Of a stretch of 59,296 bases of DNA, positions 16,799 to 26,326 are shown piece by piece. Position 1 is the stretch's first letter. Each line of letters starts with the position of its first letter. The stretch lies in contig NZ_CADIJW010000037.1 in assembly GCF_902859745.1 (NCBI RefSeq), positions 1 to 59,296 of the forward strand. The letters run 5' to 3'. This stretch comes from Achromobacter dolens. GTDB lineage: Bacteria; Pseudomonadota; Gammaproteobacteria; Burkholderiales; Burkholderiaceae_B. The translations under genes were made by a program, and so were the position numbers. Under the pieces are notes generated by a model. That model had not been told where the DNA came from. It worked only from the letters and a program-made list of their open reading frames with translations, and did not search any database.

Positions 16799-17989
16799 TC
16801 ACGCGGCCGCCGGCAGCGGCACGCGCTCGGCCGGCTGCATGCCCGGCCCCAGCACCCGGTTGCGGCCGCCCTGCTTGGCCGCGTACAGCATGCGGTCGGC
16901 GCGCTCAAAAAAGGCCTGCAGGTTCTCGCCCGGCACCCACTCCGCCACCCCGGCGCTGAACGTATAGGCAATCACGCTGCCGCCATGGGCGCAGGGCGTG
17001 CGCTGCACCGAGTCGAGCAAGCGCTGCGCCACGTCCATCACGGCGTCGCTGCGCAAATCGGCGAACAGCACGCTGAATTCCTCGCCCCCCACCCGGCCGA
17101 CATGATCGCCCGTTCGCAACGTGGCCGTGGCCAGCAGGCCGAAATGGCGCAGCACCGCGTCGCCGGCGGCATGGCCGTGCGTATCGTTGATCCGCTTGAA
17201 GTGGTCGATATCCAGCAGCATCAGGGACAATGGCCGCCGCGTGCGCAGCGCCTGGGCGCAAAAGCGCTCCGCCTGCAGCCACCATGCCTTGCGCGACATC
17301 AACCCTGTCAGGAAATCGGTGCTGGCCTCATGCTCGCGATCGGCCAGCATGCGGTCGTGGATGATCATGATGGTGCCCAGCGTCAGGCAGGGCATCGCCA
17401 GCACGCCCAGCGTCATGAACACAATGTTCCAGTTGGTTGGCTGCAGCAGGAAATCGGCCCGGGCCACGCCGGACGCGAACAGCACCGACCGCAGCGCGCA
17501 GGTCAGGCCGGAGATCATCGCCACCGACCAGACGAAGTAATAGCTGTAGCGCGAACGGTTGGCGGGCAGCCCCCGCCACACCGCCGCCGCCACCGCGAAC
17601 ATGAAGCCCATCTGCAGCGTCGACATGGCCACGATGCGGGGCGCCACCTGGTTGTCCAGGTAGGTATATCCCGCCAGCACCAGCCAAGCCGCGCCGCAGG
17701 CCAGCCCCATCAGGTGGCGCGGCACCCGCTGCCCCAGCAGGCGCCGGATCCCGGTGTAGTAGGCGCACAGCGCCAGGCCGATCAGCACATTGGGCAGCAC
17801 GATCGACAGCCAGCGCGGCGCCTCGGTGGCCTGCAGCCCGAACAGAAAAAACGCCAACAGCGTGAGCAGGTTGGCGCGTATGGTTTCGCGGATCCCGGCC
17901 ATGCCGCTGCGCGCCAGGGACCCCAGGACACACAGCGATAGCACTCCCGTCAGTACTGCGATCGACAGCAAATGGACGGGAGCGATCAT
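16799..17989 (-). CDS. Membrane-anchored diguanylate cyclase (GGDEF domain)
   Basis: The 396-residue protein has an N-terminal half with about six or seven membrane segments (residues 5-210), which could sense a signal in the membrane or periplasm. The C-terminal GGDEF domain (residues about 222-385) contains LMLLDIDHFKRINDTHGHAAGD and an intact active site GGEEF (301-305), so it should make cyclic di-GMP from two GTP. The inhibitory site RTGD (292-295) sits five residues before the active site, so product feedback is likely. It lies alone between smpB and the stomatin gene. The membrane domain resembles other 7TM-type sensors but I cannot name it. Confidence 0.92.
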   Translation of the reverse strand: MIAPVHLLSIAVLTGVLSLCVLGSLARSGMAGIRETIRANLLTLLAFFLFGLQATEAPRWLSIVLPNVLIGLALCAYYTGIRRLLGQRVPRHLMGLACGAAWLVLAGYTYLDNQVAPRIVAMSTLQMGFMFAVAAAVWRGLPANRSRYSYYFVWSVAMISGLTCALRSVLFASGVARADFLLQPTNWNIVFMTLGVLAMPCLTLGTIMIIHDRMLADREHEASTDFLTGLMSRKAWWLQAERFCAQALRTRRPLSLMLLDIDHFKRINDTHGHAAGDAVLRHFGLLATATLRTGDHVGRVGGEEFSVLFADLRSDAVMDVAQRLLDSVQRTPCAHGGSVIAYTFSAGVAEWVPGENLQAFFERADRMLYAAKQGGRNRVLGPGMQPAERVPLPAAA

Positions 17990-18015
17990 GGGCGAAGCGC
18001 CTCGCGGCGCGCGGT

Positions 18016-18942
18016 TCAGCTATTGCGGGTGGACTTGACGATGGTCATGGCCGAGGCAATCATGCCGCCCACGTCCGACAGGTTGGCCGGCAGGATCAGC
18101 GTGTTGCCTTCCTTGGCCACGTTGCCGAAGGCCTCGACGTAGCGCTCGGCCACCTTCAGGTTGACCGCTTCCATGCCGCCGGGCTGGCGCACGGCGTCGG
18201 CCACCTGCGTGATGGCCTTGGCGGTGGCTTCGGCGATCGCCAGCACCGCCGCGGCCTCGCCCTGGGCCTGGTTGATCTGGGCCTGCTTCTCGCCTTCCGA
18301 ACGGGCGATGGCCGCTTCGCGTTCGCCCGTGGCGATGTTGATCTGTTCCTGGCGGCGGCCTTCCGAGGCCGCGATCAGCGCGCGCTTCTCGCGCTCGGCG
18401 GTGATCTGCGCCTGCATCGAGCGCAGGATCTCGTTGGGCGGGGTCAGGTCCTTGATCTCATAGCGCAGCACCTTCACGCCCCAGTTCAGCGCCGCCTCGT
18501 CCAGCGACGACACGATGGTGCTGTTGATGGCGTCGCGTTCCTCGAAGGTGCGGTCCAGTTCCATCTTGCCGATCACCGAGCGCAGCGTGGTCTGCGCCAG
18601 TTGCGTGATGGCCGAGATGTAATTGGACGAACCGTACGACGCGCGCATCGGGTCGGTCACCTGGAAGTAAAGCACGCCGTCCACCTGCAGTTGGGTGTTG
18701 TCGCGCGTGATGCAGACCTGGCTCGGCACGTCCAGCGGGATTTCCTTGAGCGAATGCTTGTACGACACGCGCTCGATGAACGGGATCACGAAGCCGGCGC
18801 CCGGCGACAGTACGCGGTCGAACTTGCCCAGACGCTCGACCACCCAGGCGTGCTGCTGGGGGACGATGGCGATTGCCTTGATGACGATCAGGATCGCCAG
18901 TGCGACGATAACGAGCAGGACGATAGTGGAAGTGTCCATCAT
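18016..18942 (-). CDS. SPFH/stomatin-family membrane protein (QmcA-like)
   Basis: The 308-residue protein has one N-terminal membrane helix (about residues 7-27), then an SPFH domain (VPQQHAWVVERLGKFDRVLSPGAGFVIP, FIERVSYKHSLKEIPLDVPSQ) and a C-terminal coiled coil rich in Ala, Glu and Gln. Such proteins form oligomeric scaffolds in the inner membrane and regulate proteases such as FtsH. I chose the ATG at 18942 because AAGAGG lies about 9 bp upstream; the frame remains open to 19089 without a hydrophobic start. It follows the nfeD-like gene by 150 bp, the usual partner of stomatins. Confidence 0.93.
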   Translation of the reverse strand: MMDTSTIVLLVIVALAILIVIKAIAIVPQQHAWVVERLGKFDRVLSPGAGFVIPFIERVSYKHSLKEIPLDVPSQVCITRDNTQLQVDGVLYFQVTDPMRASYGSSNYISAITQLAQTTLRSVIGKMELDRTFEERDAINSTIVSSLDEAALNWGVKVLRYEIKDLTPPNEILRSMQAQITAEREKRALIAASEGRRQEQINIATGEREAAIARSEGEKQAQINQAQGEAAAVLAIAEATAKAITQVADAVRQPGGMEAVNLKVAERYVEAFGNVAKEGNTLILPANLSDVGGMIASAMTIVKSTRNS

Positions 18943-19092
18943 GGTGTAGTGCCTCTTCTGGGGTGAATGCGGTGACGCGCCTGCCCGCGATAGCCAGGGC
19001 GCCTGCTGCGGCCGGCCCGTCTGCGCGGGTCCGGGTCCTGCCTTGGAACGGGCCGGCGCGCAAAGGCAAGGAGCCTTCCACGCCGCCACGCC

Positions 19093-19533
19093 CTAGCGCG
19101 TGGCGCCGGTCGCGTCCCCCTTCGGAGTCAGGACCAGGCGCGTGCCGCGCATTTCGGTGATGATGTGTTCGCCGCCGTGGGCCGGCTGTCCCTCGGCCAG
19201 TTCCGCCTGCCAGTGCGCGCCGCGGTACCAGACGCGCGCGGTGCCGTCCTGGCTCCAGGCTTCCACCTTGACGGTCTGGCCGATGTCCAGGTTGACGTCG
19301 GCGTTGCGCGAGGCGTCGACCTCGCGCTTTTTCAGGACGCGCGTCTTGCGCAGCACCAGCAGGCCCAGCAGCAGCACGACGCCACACGCCACCAGTTGCC
19401 ATTCCAGGCCCGCCAGCAGCCAGGCGGCGACGCCCCCCGCGGCCAATCCCAGCGCCACCAATAGCAGGTAGAAGGTTCCTGTCGCCAGTTCGCCGATGAG
19501 CGCCAGCGCGGCCAGCCCTAACCAAATCCACAT
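19093..19533 (-). CDS. NfeD-family membrane protein (short form)
   Basis: The 146-residue protein has hydrophobic N-terminal helices (WLGLAALALIGELATGTFYL and following segments, residues 3-65) and a C-terminal OB-fold domain with GQTVKVEAWSQDGTARVWYRG. This is the short NfeD form, without the ClpP-like protease domain. NfeD proteins pair with stomatins in the inner membrane, and the stomatin gene lies directly downstream here. The start ATG at 19533 gives the typical short N-terminus. Confidence 0.9.
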   Translation of the reverse strand: MWIWLGLAALALIGELATGTFYLLLVALGLAAGGVAAWLLAGLEWQLVACGVVLLLGLLVLRKTRVLKKREVDASRNADVNLDIGQTVKVEAWSQDGTARVWYRGAHWQAELAEGQPAHGGEHIITEMRGTRLVLTPKGDATGATR

Positions 19534-19689
19534 AGTTACGTTTGCCTGAAAGGATGAGTCGGTCAGCGGATTGTACGTATTTCCATGACGCCGCGGTGAC
19601 GCCCCCGCCCACCTCGGACAATCGCCTGGATTATGATGTGCGCTGGCTGCCGTCCCCGGCCGCTGGCATTTACCACGCATACACCCCCA

Positions 19690-20427
19690 ATGACCGCTGC
19701 AATCTCCCCCGCCCGTCCCGTCCTCATCCTGCACACGGGCGACCCGGACGATACGCTCAAGAGCCAGTTCGGCGGCTATGCCGAACAGTTGGCGCGGGCC
19801 TCCGGCCTGGCGCCCGACGCCCTCGAAGTGGTCGCCGTCCACGCCGGCGAACGGCCGCGCGCGCCGGACCAGTACCGCGCCGCCCTGATCACCGGGTCGC
19901 CGGCCATGGTCACCGACCTGGAACCCTGGAGCGAAGACACCGCCGCCTGGTTGCGCGAAGCCGCCGCGGCCGGCCTGCCGATGTTCGGCATCTGCTACGG
20001 CCACCAGCTCCTGGCGCACGCCCTGGGCGGCAAGGTGGGCTACAACCCCGCCGGCCGCGAAGTCGGCACCCAGACGGTCGAACTGCTGCCCGCCGCCGCT
20101 GGCGACAAACTGCTGGCCGGCCTGCCGCCCACCTTCCCGGCCCAGATGCTGCATGCGCAGACCGTGCTGCAGTTGCCGCCCGGCGCCGCCGTGCTGGCGC
20201 GTTCCGACCTGGACCCGCACCAGATGATCCGCATCGGCCGCAACGTCTTCTCGACCCAGTTCCACCCCGAATTCGGCCCCGATTTCGTGCGCGCCCATCT
20301 CGAACGCTTCGGCCGCCGCTACGCCGCCGAAAACCTCGATGTGCCCGGCCTGTCCGCCAACGTGCGCGCCACCCCGGTGTCGGGCGAACTGGTGCGCCGC
20401 TTCCTGGACGCCTACGCGCCCGCCTGA
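19690..20427 (+). CDS. Class I glutamine amidotransferase-like protein
   Basis: The 245-residue protein is a stand-alone glutaminase-type domain. The nucleophile Cys is in FGICYGHQLLAHALGG, and the catalytic His-x-Glu is in FSTQFHPEFGPDF, both intact. The family includes GMP-synthase-like and gamma-glutamyl-hydrolase-type proteins (YfeJ-like). No synthetase partner is adjacent, so it may hydrolyse a glutamyl compound and not donate ammonia. The ATG at 19690 is preferred over upstream starts, which precede a short Arg/Pro-rich stretch. The AraC-MGMT fusion gene follows 69 bp later on the same strand. Confidence 0.92.
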   Translation: MTAAISPARPVLILHTGDPDDTLKSQFGGYAEQLARASGLAPDALEVVAVHAGERPRAPDQYRAALITGSPAMVTDLEPWSEDTAAWLREAAAAGLPMFGICYGHQLLAHALGGKVGYNPAGREVGTQTVELLPAAAGDKLLAGLPPTFPAQMLHAQTVLQLPPGAAVLARSDLDPHQMIRIGRNVFSTQFHPEFGPDFVRAHLERFGRRYAAENLDVPGLSANVRATPVSGELVRRFLDAYAPA

Positions 20428-20496
20428 GGCCCCGGCCAGGGGAGCAGGCCGCCCCCGGCAACAACCGGAGTGCAGCGCGGGCAGGCCTTTGAGAAC

Positions 20497-21381
20497 ATGG
20501 TCGAAAGCGCGCAAACCGGCGCGCCCCCGGAGCCCGACATGACCCACGCCGTCCCCTTGAGCAAACAGCACGCCGCCGCCGTCGAACGCGCCTGCCGGGC
20601 GCTGGAGGCCGAGCAGCCGCCGGACCTGAACACGCTGGCCGAACAGGCCGGCATGAGCCGCTTCCATTTCCACCGCATCTTCAAGGCGGCCACCGGCATC
20701 ACGCCCAAGGCCTACGCCAACGCGCTGCGCGCCGACCGCGCCCGCCAGCAACTGCGCCAGAGCGCCAGCGTCACCGACGCCATGTACGGCGCCGGCTTCA
20801 ACTCCAGCGGCCGCTTCTACGAGGCGGCGCCTGCCATCCTTGGCATGACGCCCACCGCCTTCCGCAAGGACGGCGAAGGCGTCGAAATCCGCTTCGCCGT
20901 GGGCCAGTGCGCGCTGGGCGCCCTGCTGGTGGCGGCCAGCGACACCGGCATCTGCGAAATCGCGCTGCACGAAGACCCCGAACAACTGGTGCGCAACCTG
21001 CAGGACCGCTTCAAGGCCGCCCGGCTGATCGGCGCCGACCGCGAATTCGAGCAATGGATGGCGGCGGTGGTCGGTTTCGTCGAGAATCCCGCGGTGGGCC
21101 TGCACCTGCCGCTGGACGTGCGCGGCACCGCGTTCCAGCGCCGCGTCTGGGAAGCGCTGCGCGAGATCCCCGTCGGCACCACCGCCACCTACACCGACAT
21201 CGCCGAACGCATCGGCTCGCCGCGCTCGGTGCGCGCGGTGGCGCGCGCCTGCGCCACCAACAACATCGCGCTGGCGATTCCCTGCCACCGCGTGGTGCGC
21301 ACCGACGGCTCGCTGGCCGGCTACCGCTGGGGCATCGAACGCAAGCGCGAACTGATCGAGCGCGAGGCCAAGGCGGCCTGA
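20497..21381 (+). CDS. AraC-type HTH fused to O6-methylguanine-DNA methyltransferase (Ada-like, lacks the N-terminal zinc domain)
   Basis: The 294-residue protein has an AraC helix-turn-helix pair (about residues 30-120: LAEQAGMSRFHFHRIFKAAT and GFNSSGRFYEAAPAILGMTP) followed by a methyltransferase domain with the active site IPCHRVV near residue 265 and FQRRVWEALREIPVGTT before it. It should transfer alkyl groups from O6-alkylguanine to its own Cys. E. coli Ada also has an N-terminal Cys4 zinc domain that repairs methylphosphotriesters and switches on transcription; that domain is absent here and only 69 bp separate this gene from the previous one. A GTG at 20470 or ATG at 20539 are alternative starts. 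Confidence 0.9.
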   Translation: MVESAQTGAPPEPDMTHAVPLSKQHAAAVERACRALEAEQPPDLNTLAEQAGMSRFHFHRIFKAATGITPKAYANALRADRARQQLRQSASVTDAMYGAGFNSSGRFYEAAPAILGMTPTAFRKDGEGVEIRFAVGQCALGALLVAASDTGICEIALHEDPEQLVRNLQDRFKAARLIGADREFEQWMAAVVGFVENPAVGLHLPLDVRGTAFQRRVWEALREIPVGTTATYTDIAERIGSPRSVRAVARACATNNIALAIPCHRVVRTDGSLAGYRWGIERKRELIEREAKAA

Positions 21382-21516
21382 TTCCAGGGCGCGCCGCCAC
21401 GCGGCGCGGTCGGCCGCGGCGCCCTCCTCTTCCAACGCCGCGCGCGCCAGGCGCAAGCCTCGCACGCGCCACCGCCTGCCCCAGGCGACGTTTTCACCTT
21501 GGGACGGCCCGATGGC

Positions 21517-21553
21517 AAAAAAAAACCCGCGCCATCCGTGGCGCGGGTTTTTT
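21517..21553. terminator. Bidirectional rho-independent terminator
   Basis: CCCGCGCCA (21526-21534) pairs with TGGCGCGGG (21539-21547) across a TCCG loop. An A-tract precedes it (21517-21525) and a T-tract follows it (21548-21553), so it can end both the AraC-MGMT gene on the plus strand and ppsA on the minus strand. Confidence 0.92.
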
Positions 21554-21569
21554 GCATGCGGACCGGCGA

Positions 21570-23933
21570 TTACTTCGCCAGGCGCTGCCAGGTGTCGACC
21601 ACCGTGTCCGGGTTCAGCGACATCGACAGGATGCCTTCGTCCTTGAGCCACTGCGCGAAGTCCGGGTGATCGCTGGGGCCCTGGCCGCAGATGCCGACGT
21701 ACTTGTTGGCGGCCAGGCAAGCCTTGATCGCGCGGCGCAGCATGAACTTGACGGCGTCGTCGCGTTCGTCGAAATCGGCCGCCAGCAGTTCCATGCCGGA
21801 GTCGCGGTCCAGGCCCAGGGTCAACTGGGTCATGTCGTTCGAACCGATCGAGAAGCCGTCGAAGTACTGCAGGAACTCGTCGGCCAGGATGGCGTTGGAC
21901 GGCACTTCGCACATCATGATCAGCTTCAGGCCGTTCTCGCCGCGCGCCAGGCCGTGCTTGGCGAGCAGGTTGACCACCTTTTCCGCCTGGCCCAGGGTGC
22001 GCACGAACGGCACCATGATCTCGACGTTGGTCAGGCCCATGTCATCGCGCACCTTCTTGAGCGCTTCGCATTCCATGCGGAAGCACTCGGCGAAGTCGTC
22101 GGCGATGTAGCGCGAGGCGCCGCGGAAGCCCAGCATCGGGTTCTCTTCCTCGGGCTCGTAGCGCGAACCGCCGACCAGCTTGCGGTACTCGTTGGACTTG
22201 AAGTCCGACATGCGCACGATCACGGGCTTCGGGTAGAAGGCCGCCGCGATGGTGGCCACGCCTTCGGCCATCTTCTCGACGAAAAAGGCGCGCGGGCTGG
22301 CATGGCCGCGGGCGGCCGATTCCACGGCCTTCTTCAGCTCGCCGTCGACGTTCGGATAGTCCAGCACCGCCTTCGGGTGGATGCCGATGTTGTTGTTGAT
22401 GATGAATTCCAGGCGCGCCAAACCGACGCCGCCGTTGGGGATCTGGGCGAAGTCGAACGCCAACTGGGGGTTGCCCACGTTCATCATGATCTTCAGGTCG
22501 ATGGCGGGCATCTCGCCGCGGCGCACTTCCTCGACCTCGGTCTCGATCAGGCCGTCATAGATGCGGCCTTCGTCGCCCTCGGCGCAAGACACGGTCACGG
22601 CCTGGCCTTCCTTGAGCACGTCGGTGGCGTTGCCGCAGCCCACCACGGCCGGAATGCCGAGTTCGCGCGCGATGATGGCCGCGTGGCAGGTACGGCCGCC
22701 ACGGTTGGTCACGATCGCCGAGGCGCGCTTCATGACGGGTTCCCAGTTGGGGTCGGTCATGTCGGTGACCAGCACGTCGCCGGGCTGCACCTTGTCCATG
22801 TCGGAGATGTCGCCGACCACGCGCACCGGGCCCGAGCCGATCTTCTGGCCAATGGCGCGGCCGGTGATCAGGACCTGGCCGGTGGCCTTCAGGCGGTAGC
22901 GCTGCTGCACGTCGTTGGCGCCCTGCTGCGACTTCACCGTTTCCGGACGCGCCTGCAGGATGTAGATCTTGCCGTCGACGCCGTCGCGGCCCCACTCGAT
23001 GTCCATCGGGCGGCCATAGTGCTTCTCGATGATGACGGCGTAGCGGGCCAGCTCGATGACCTCGTCGTCGGTCAGCGAGTAGCGGTTGCGCTCGGACACC
23101 GGCACGTCGACCGTGCGCACGGCGCGGCCTTCCGGACGCTCGGGGTCGAATTCCATCTTGATCAGCTTGGAACCGATGCGGCGGCCGACGATGGGGAAAT
23201 GGCCCTGGGCCAGCGTGGGCTTGAAGACGTAGAACTCGTCGGGGTTGACGGCGCCCTGCACCACGGTTTCGCCCAGGCCGTACGACGAGGTGATGAACAC
23301 CACGTCCTGGAAGCCCGATTCGGTGTCGATGGTGAACATCACGCCGGCGCTGCCCTTGTCCGAACGCACCATGCGCTGGATGCCGGCCGACAGGGCCACA
23401 TCGGCGTGGGCATAGCCCTTGTGCACGCGGTAGGAGATGGCGCGGTCGTTGTAGAGCGAGGCGAACACGTGGCGGATCTTGTCCAGCACGTCGTCGATGC
23501 CGACCACGTTCAGGAAGGTTTCCTGCTGGCCGGCGAACGAAGCGTCGGGCAGGTCTTCGGCGGTGGCGGACGAGCGCACCGCGAACGAGCCCTTGCCATC
23601 GGCGTCGAGCTTGGCGAAGGCCTCGCGGATCTGCGCTTCGAATTCGGCCGAGAACGGCGCTTCGACGATCCATTGACGGATCTGCGCGCCGGCGTTGGCC
23701 AGCTCGCGCACGTCTTCGGGGTTCAGCGTGGTCAGGCGTTCGGCGATGCGCTTGTCCAGGCCCGAGGCCTTGAGAAAGTCACGGAAGGCGTCAGCGGTCG
23801 TGGCAAAGCCGCCCGGCACGCGGACACCCGCGCCAGACAACTGGCTGATCATTTCGCCTAGTGATGCGTTCTTGCCTCCTACCGAGTCCACGTCCGTCAT
23901 GCGGAGCTGCTCGAACAAAACAACGTACGACAT
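21570..23933 (-). CDS. ppsA: Phosphoenolpyruvate synthase
   Basis: The 787-residue enzyme converts pyruvate and ATP to phosphoenolpyruvate, AMP and phosphate in gluconeogenesis. The N-terminal ATP-binding domain starts [12 protein letters not shown]; the phospho-His domain has [20 protein letters not shown]; the C-terminal TIM-barrel includes [35 protein letters not shown] and CGQGPSDHP. The length is normal. I chose the ATG at 23933 because AAAGGTGA sits about 8 bp before it; an in-frame GTG lies three codons upstream. It is divergent from its regulator ppsR, a conserved pair. Confidence 0.97.
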   Translation of the reverse strand: MSYVVLFEQLRMTDVDSVGGKNASLGEMISQLSGAGVRVPGGFATTADAFRDFLKASGLDKRIAERLTTLNPEDVRELANAGAQIRQWIVEAPFSAEFEAQIREAFAKLDADGKGSFAVRSSATAEDLPDASFAGQQETFLNVVGIDDVLDKIRHVFASLYNDRAISYRVHKGYAHADVALSAGIQRMVRSDKGSAGVMFTIDTESGFQDVVFITSSYGLGETVVQGAVNPDEFYVFKPTLAQGHFPIVGRRIGSKLIKMEFDPERPEGRAVRTVDVPVSERNRYSLTDDEVIELARYAVIIEKHYGRPMDIEWGRDGVDGKIYILQARPETVKSQQGANDVQQRYRLKATGQVLITGRAIGQKIGSGPVRVVGDISDMDKVQPGDVLVTDMTDPNWEPVMKRASAIVTNRGGRTCHAAIIARELGIPAVVGCGNATDVLKEGQAVTVSCAEGDEGRIYDGLIETEVEEVRRGEMPAIDLKIMMNVGNPQLAFDFAQIPNGGVGLARLEFIINNNIGIHPKAVLDYPNVDGELKKAVESAARGHASPRAFFVEKMAEGVATIAAAFYPKPVIVRMSDFKSNEYRKLVGGSRYEPEEENPMLGFRGASRYIADDFAECFRMECEALKKVRDDMGLTNVEIMVPFVRTLGQAEKVVNLLAKHGLARGENGLKLIMMCEVPSNAILADEFLQYFDGFSIGSNDMTQLTLGLDRDSGMELLAADFDERDDAVKFMLRRAIKACLAANKYVGICGQGPSDHPDFAQWLKDEGILSMSLNPDTVVDTWQRLAK

Positions 23934-24039
23934 TGAAGTCACCTTTTACAATGGAATGAAAGCGAGTTTGGTCAATGCAGATTCGACGCCGGCTTACCGC
24001 CCGGATTTCGCCGATCCGCCTGCGCTGACCAAACTGGCC

Positions 24040-24067
24040 TTGGACCGCCCTTGGGGTGACTTATAGG
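24040..24067 (+). promoter_or_regulatory. Candidate sigma-70 promoter for ppsR
   Basis: TTGGAC (24040-24045) and TATAGG (24062-24067) are separated by 16 bp, about 60 bp before the ppsR ATG. A GGAGGAG sequence at 24083-24089 lies 36 bp before the ATG and is too far to serve it directly. The promoter is inferred from hexamer similarity only. Confidence 0.35.
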
Positions 24068-24125
24068 GGCCTGATTGTACTCGGAGGAGCACATCCGGCC
24101 ATCCGCCTGGTTGGAATTTTTACAT

Positions 24126-24953
24126 ATGACATCTACCCCGATCGTACGCACGGTATACATCGTTTCCGACAGTACCGGTATCACCGCGGAAACCTTCAGC
24201 CAGTCGGTGCTTTCCCAGTTCGAACAAGTCGATTTCAAGCCGGTGCGGCTGCCGTTTGTCGACACGCTGGAAAAAGCCGCCGAAGTGGCCATGCGCATCG
24301 ACCGCAGCGCCCAGGAAGCCGGGGTGCCGCCGATCGTCTTCAGCACCCTGGTCAATCCCGACATCCTCGCCCGTGTTCGCCAGGCGAACGGCATTTTCCT
24401 CGACCTGTTCGGCACCTTCGTCAGCCACATCGAGCAGGCGCTGGGGCTCAAATCCAGCCATTCCATCGGCCGCTCGCACATGCAGGCCAATTCGGAAAAG
24501 TACCGCAACCGGATCGACGCCATCAACTTCAGTCTGGCGCACGACGACGGCCAGTTCGTCAACCAGCTCGACCAGGCCGATGTCATCCTGGTGGGCGTGT
24601 CGCGCTGCGGCAAGACTCCGACCAGCCTGTACCTGGCCATGCAGTACGCCATCAAGGCAGCCAACTTCCCGCTGACGCCGGACGATTTCGAGCGCGGCAC
24701 CCTGCCCTCGACCATCGCGCCGCACCGCGCCAAGCTGTTCGGCCTGTCGATCCAGCCCGAGCGCCTGGCCGAAGTGCGCAACGAACGCCGTCCCAACAGC
24801 CGCTACGCGCAACTGGAGCAGTGCCGCTATGAAGTGGCCGAGGCCGAGCGCATGATGCGCCGCGAGGGTATCTCCTGGCTGTCCACCACCACCAAGTCGA
24901 TCGAGGAGATCTCGACCACGGTGCTGCAGGAAGTCGGTCTGGATCGCGGCTGA
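24126..24953 (+). CDS. ppsR: PEP synthase regulatory protein (bifunctional kinase/pyrophosphorylase, DUF299)
   Basis: The 275-residue protein inactivates PpsA by ADP-dependent phosphorylation of a Thr next to the catalytic His and reactivates it by phosphate-dependent dephosphorylation. The family marks are VYIVSDSTGITAETFSQSVL at the N-terminus, the phosphate-binding loop GVSRCGKTPTSLYLA (about residues 155-169), and NRIDAINFSLAHDDG. The ATG at 24126 gives the normal start; it lacks a strong ribosome site immediately upstream. It is divergent from ppsA with 192 bp between them. Confidence 0.96.
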   Translation: MTSTPIVRTVYIVSDSTGITAETFSQSVLSQFEQVDFKPVRLPFVDTLEKAAEVAMRIDRSAQEAGVPPIVFSTLVNPDILARVRQANGIFLDLFGTFVSHIEQALGLKSSHSIGRSHMQANSEKYRNRIDAINFSLAHDDGQFVNQLDQADVILVGVSRCGKTPTSLYLAMQYAIKAANFPLTPDDFERGTLPSTIAPHRAKLFGLSIQPERLAEVRNERRPNSRYAQLEQCRYEVAEAERMMRREGISWLSTTTKSIEEISTTVLQEVGLDRG

Positions 24954-25026
24954 AAATGACAGGGTCCGGCCATGGGCGCCGGCCCCCCTCCGTCGCGCAA
25001 CCGGCGATCGCCGGCCGCGCGGGCCG

Positions 25027-25455
25027 TCACTGCCGCACCGCTCCAGGCAGGACGACGGGGCGGGACAGCTCGATGTAACTGCTGTCGGCCGGCAGGTAGA
25101 ACCCCACCAGCTTGCCGGACGAGGCCACCAGATAGGCGTCCGTGCGGCGCGGCAAGGCAATCGCGAACGGACCGCCCAGCGGTCGGAACACGTCGCCCTG
25201 CACGATGGCGCCGGCCCGCCGCCATTGCGAGCCGGAAGGCAGCGTCACGGCGGCGTCGTTGGGCAGCTTCGCCACCACCTCACGCGACAATTGCAGCCGG
25301 CCGGCCGATTCGGTCATGTCGACCGGCACCAGACTGACCCGTTGCGGTGCGCCCGAGGCGCATCCGCCCAGCGCCAGCGCGCACAGGCAGGCGGCAAGCA
25401 ATGACTGGCAGCGGGCGCGGCCTGGCAGGGAGTGAGCGACCGGCAATGACGCCAT
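25027..25455 (-). CDS. Putative small lipoprotein, unknown function
   Basis: The 142-residue protein has a long signal region ending in the lipobox LGGC, with Cys32 as the lipidation site. The mature part is about 110 residues with several beta-strand-like stretches (LQLSREVVAKLPNDAAVTLP, WRRAGAIVQGDVFRPLGG, GKLVGFYLPADSSYIEL). The sequence resembles small envelope lipoproteins of Bordetella-type bacteria, but I do not recognise a named family. It is downstream of the methyltransferase gene by 82 bp and convergent with ppsR. Confidence 0.75.
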   Translation of the reverse strand: MASLPVAHSLPGRARCQSLLAACLCALALGGCASGAPQRVSLVPVDMTESAGRLQLSREVVAKLPNDAAVTLPSGSQWRRAGAIVQGDVFRPLGGPFAIALPRRTDAYLVASSGKLVGFYLPADSSYIELSRPVVLPGAVRQ

Positions 25456-25537
25456 GGAACACCTAGGGAGCGGCAAAGCGTCGAGTATATGCCGGCCCGG
25501 CGCCCGCCTGGCGGGTCAGACACGCACCAATGCAGAA

Positions 25538-26326
25538 TCAGCGCGCCGCGTCCGCCAGCGCCTGGCGGCGCTGCTCGAACAGGCAGATGGCGGCGGCGGC
25601 GCCCACATTGAGCGACTCGACCGCGGCCATGTCGTGGGGAATGCGCAGCCTGAGCCGCGCCGCCGCCAGCAACTCGGCCGCGACGCCCTGGCCCTCATGG
25701 CCGAAGACCCAGGCGCAACGCTCGGGCAGGCGCCCGGCATACAGGTCCTGGGCGCCTTCCAGCGCGGTCGCCACCAGCGGCACGCGCAACCGGGGCAGCA
25801 GCGCCTGCAGGTCCACGTGCTCGTGGATCGCCAGCGCGAAATGCGCCCCCTGGCCGCTGCGCAACACCTTGGGCGACCACGCGGCGGCCGTGCCGGTGGC
25901 CAGGAACACGCGCTTGACCCCGGCCGCGGCACAGGTGCGCAGCAAGGTACCGACATTGCCCGGGTCCTGGATGCGATCGAACAGCACGCAATTCTCGTCC
26001 ACCGCCTCGGGCAGGGACGGCAACGGCGGCGTCACCACGAAGGCCACGCCCTGCCCGCTTTCCACGCTGGCCAGCGCCTGCATCAGGCGCGCGTCCAGCG
26101 CCAGGCAGCGGGCATCCGGCACGGCGGCCGCCAGCGCCGCGATATCGGGCTGCGACAGGCGGTCGACGTCGAAGATGGCCTGGTCCGGCGCGCCATGGTG
26201 CTGCAACCACGCCTGGCACAGGTGCACGCCGTCCAGCAGCACGGGCGCGCCGCGCTTGCCCGCAGTGCCGGCGAGCTTGACCAGCGCCTTGACCGCGGGA
26301 TTGTCGCGGGAACTGATGTGTTTCAT
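25538..26326 (-). CDS. TrmH/SpoU-family RNA 2'-O-methyltransferase
   Basis: The 262-residue protein has the three SPOUT knot motifs: [17 protein letters not shown] with the conserved Asn/Gly, [10 protein letters not shown], and [16 protein letters not shown] at the C-terminus. The N-terminal 90 residues ([17 protein letters not shown]) are the L30e-like RNA-binding part typical of rRNA methyltransferases such as RlmB or TsnR-type enzymes. It methylates ribose in rRNA or tRNA with S-adenosylmethionine; the target is not readable. The ATG at 26326 overlaps the rnhB stop by 4 bp, so it is the last gene of the large block. Confidence 0.93.
   Translation of the reverse strand: MKHISSRDNPAVKALVKLAGTAGKRGAPVLLDGVHLCQAWLQHHGAPDQAIFDVDRLSQPDIAALAAAVPDARCLALDARLMQALASVESGQGVAFVVTPPLPSLPEAVDENCVLFDRIQDPGNVGTLLRTCAAAGVKRVFLATGTAAAWSPKVLRSGQGAHFALAIHEHVDLQALLPRLRVPLVATALEGAQDLYAGRLPERCAWVFGHEGQGVAAELLAAARLRLRIPHDMAAVESLNVGAAAAICLFEQRRQALADAAR

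Noticed and set aside
19534-21912. Minus-strand open frame running upstream from nfeD across the amidotransferase and AraC-MGMT genes
   Set aside because: Only the last 146 codons match NfeD; the rest is antisense to two well-supported plus-strand genes.
20907-23861. A 984-codon plus-strand open frame across the AraC-MGMT gene and ppsA
   Set aside because: It is antisense to ppsA and out of frame with the AraC-MGMT gene, is very Arg/His/Ala-rich and has no domain. Long shadow frames are expected at this GC content.
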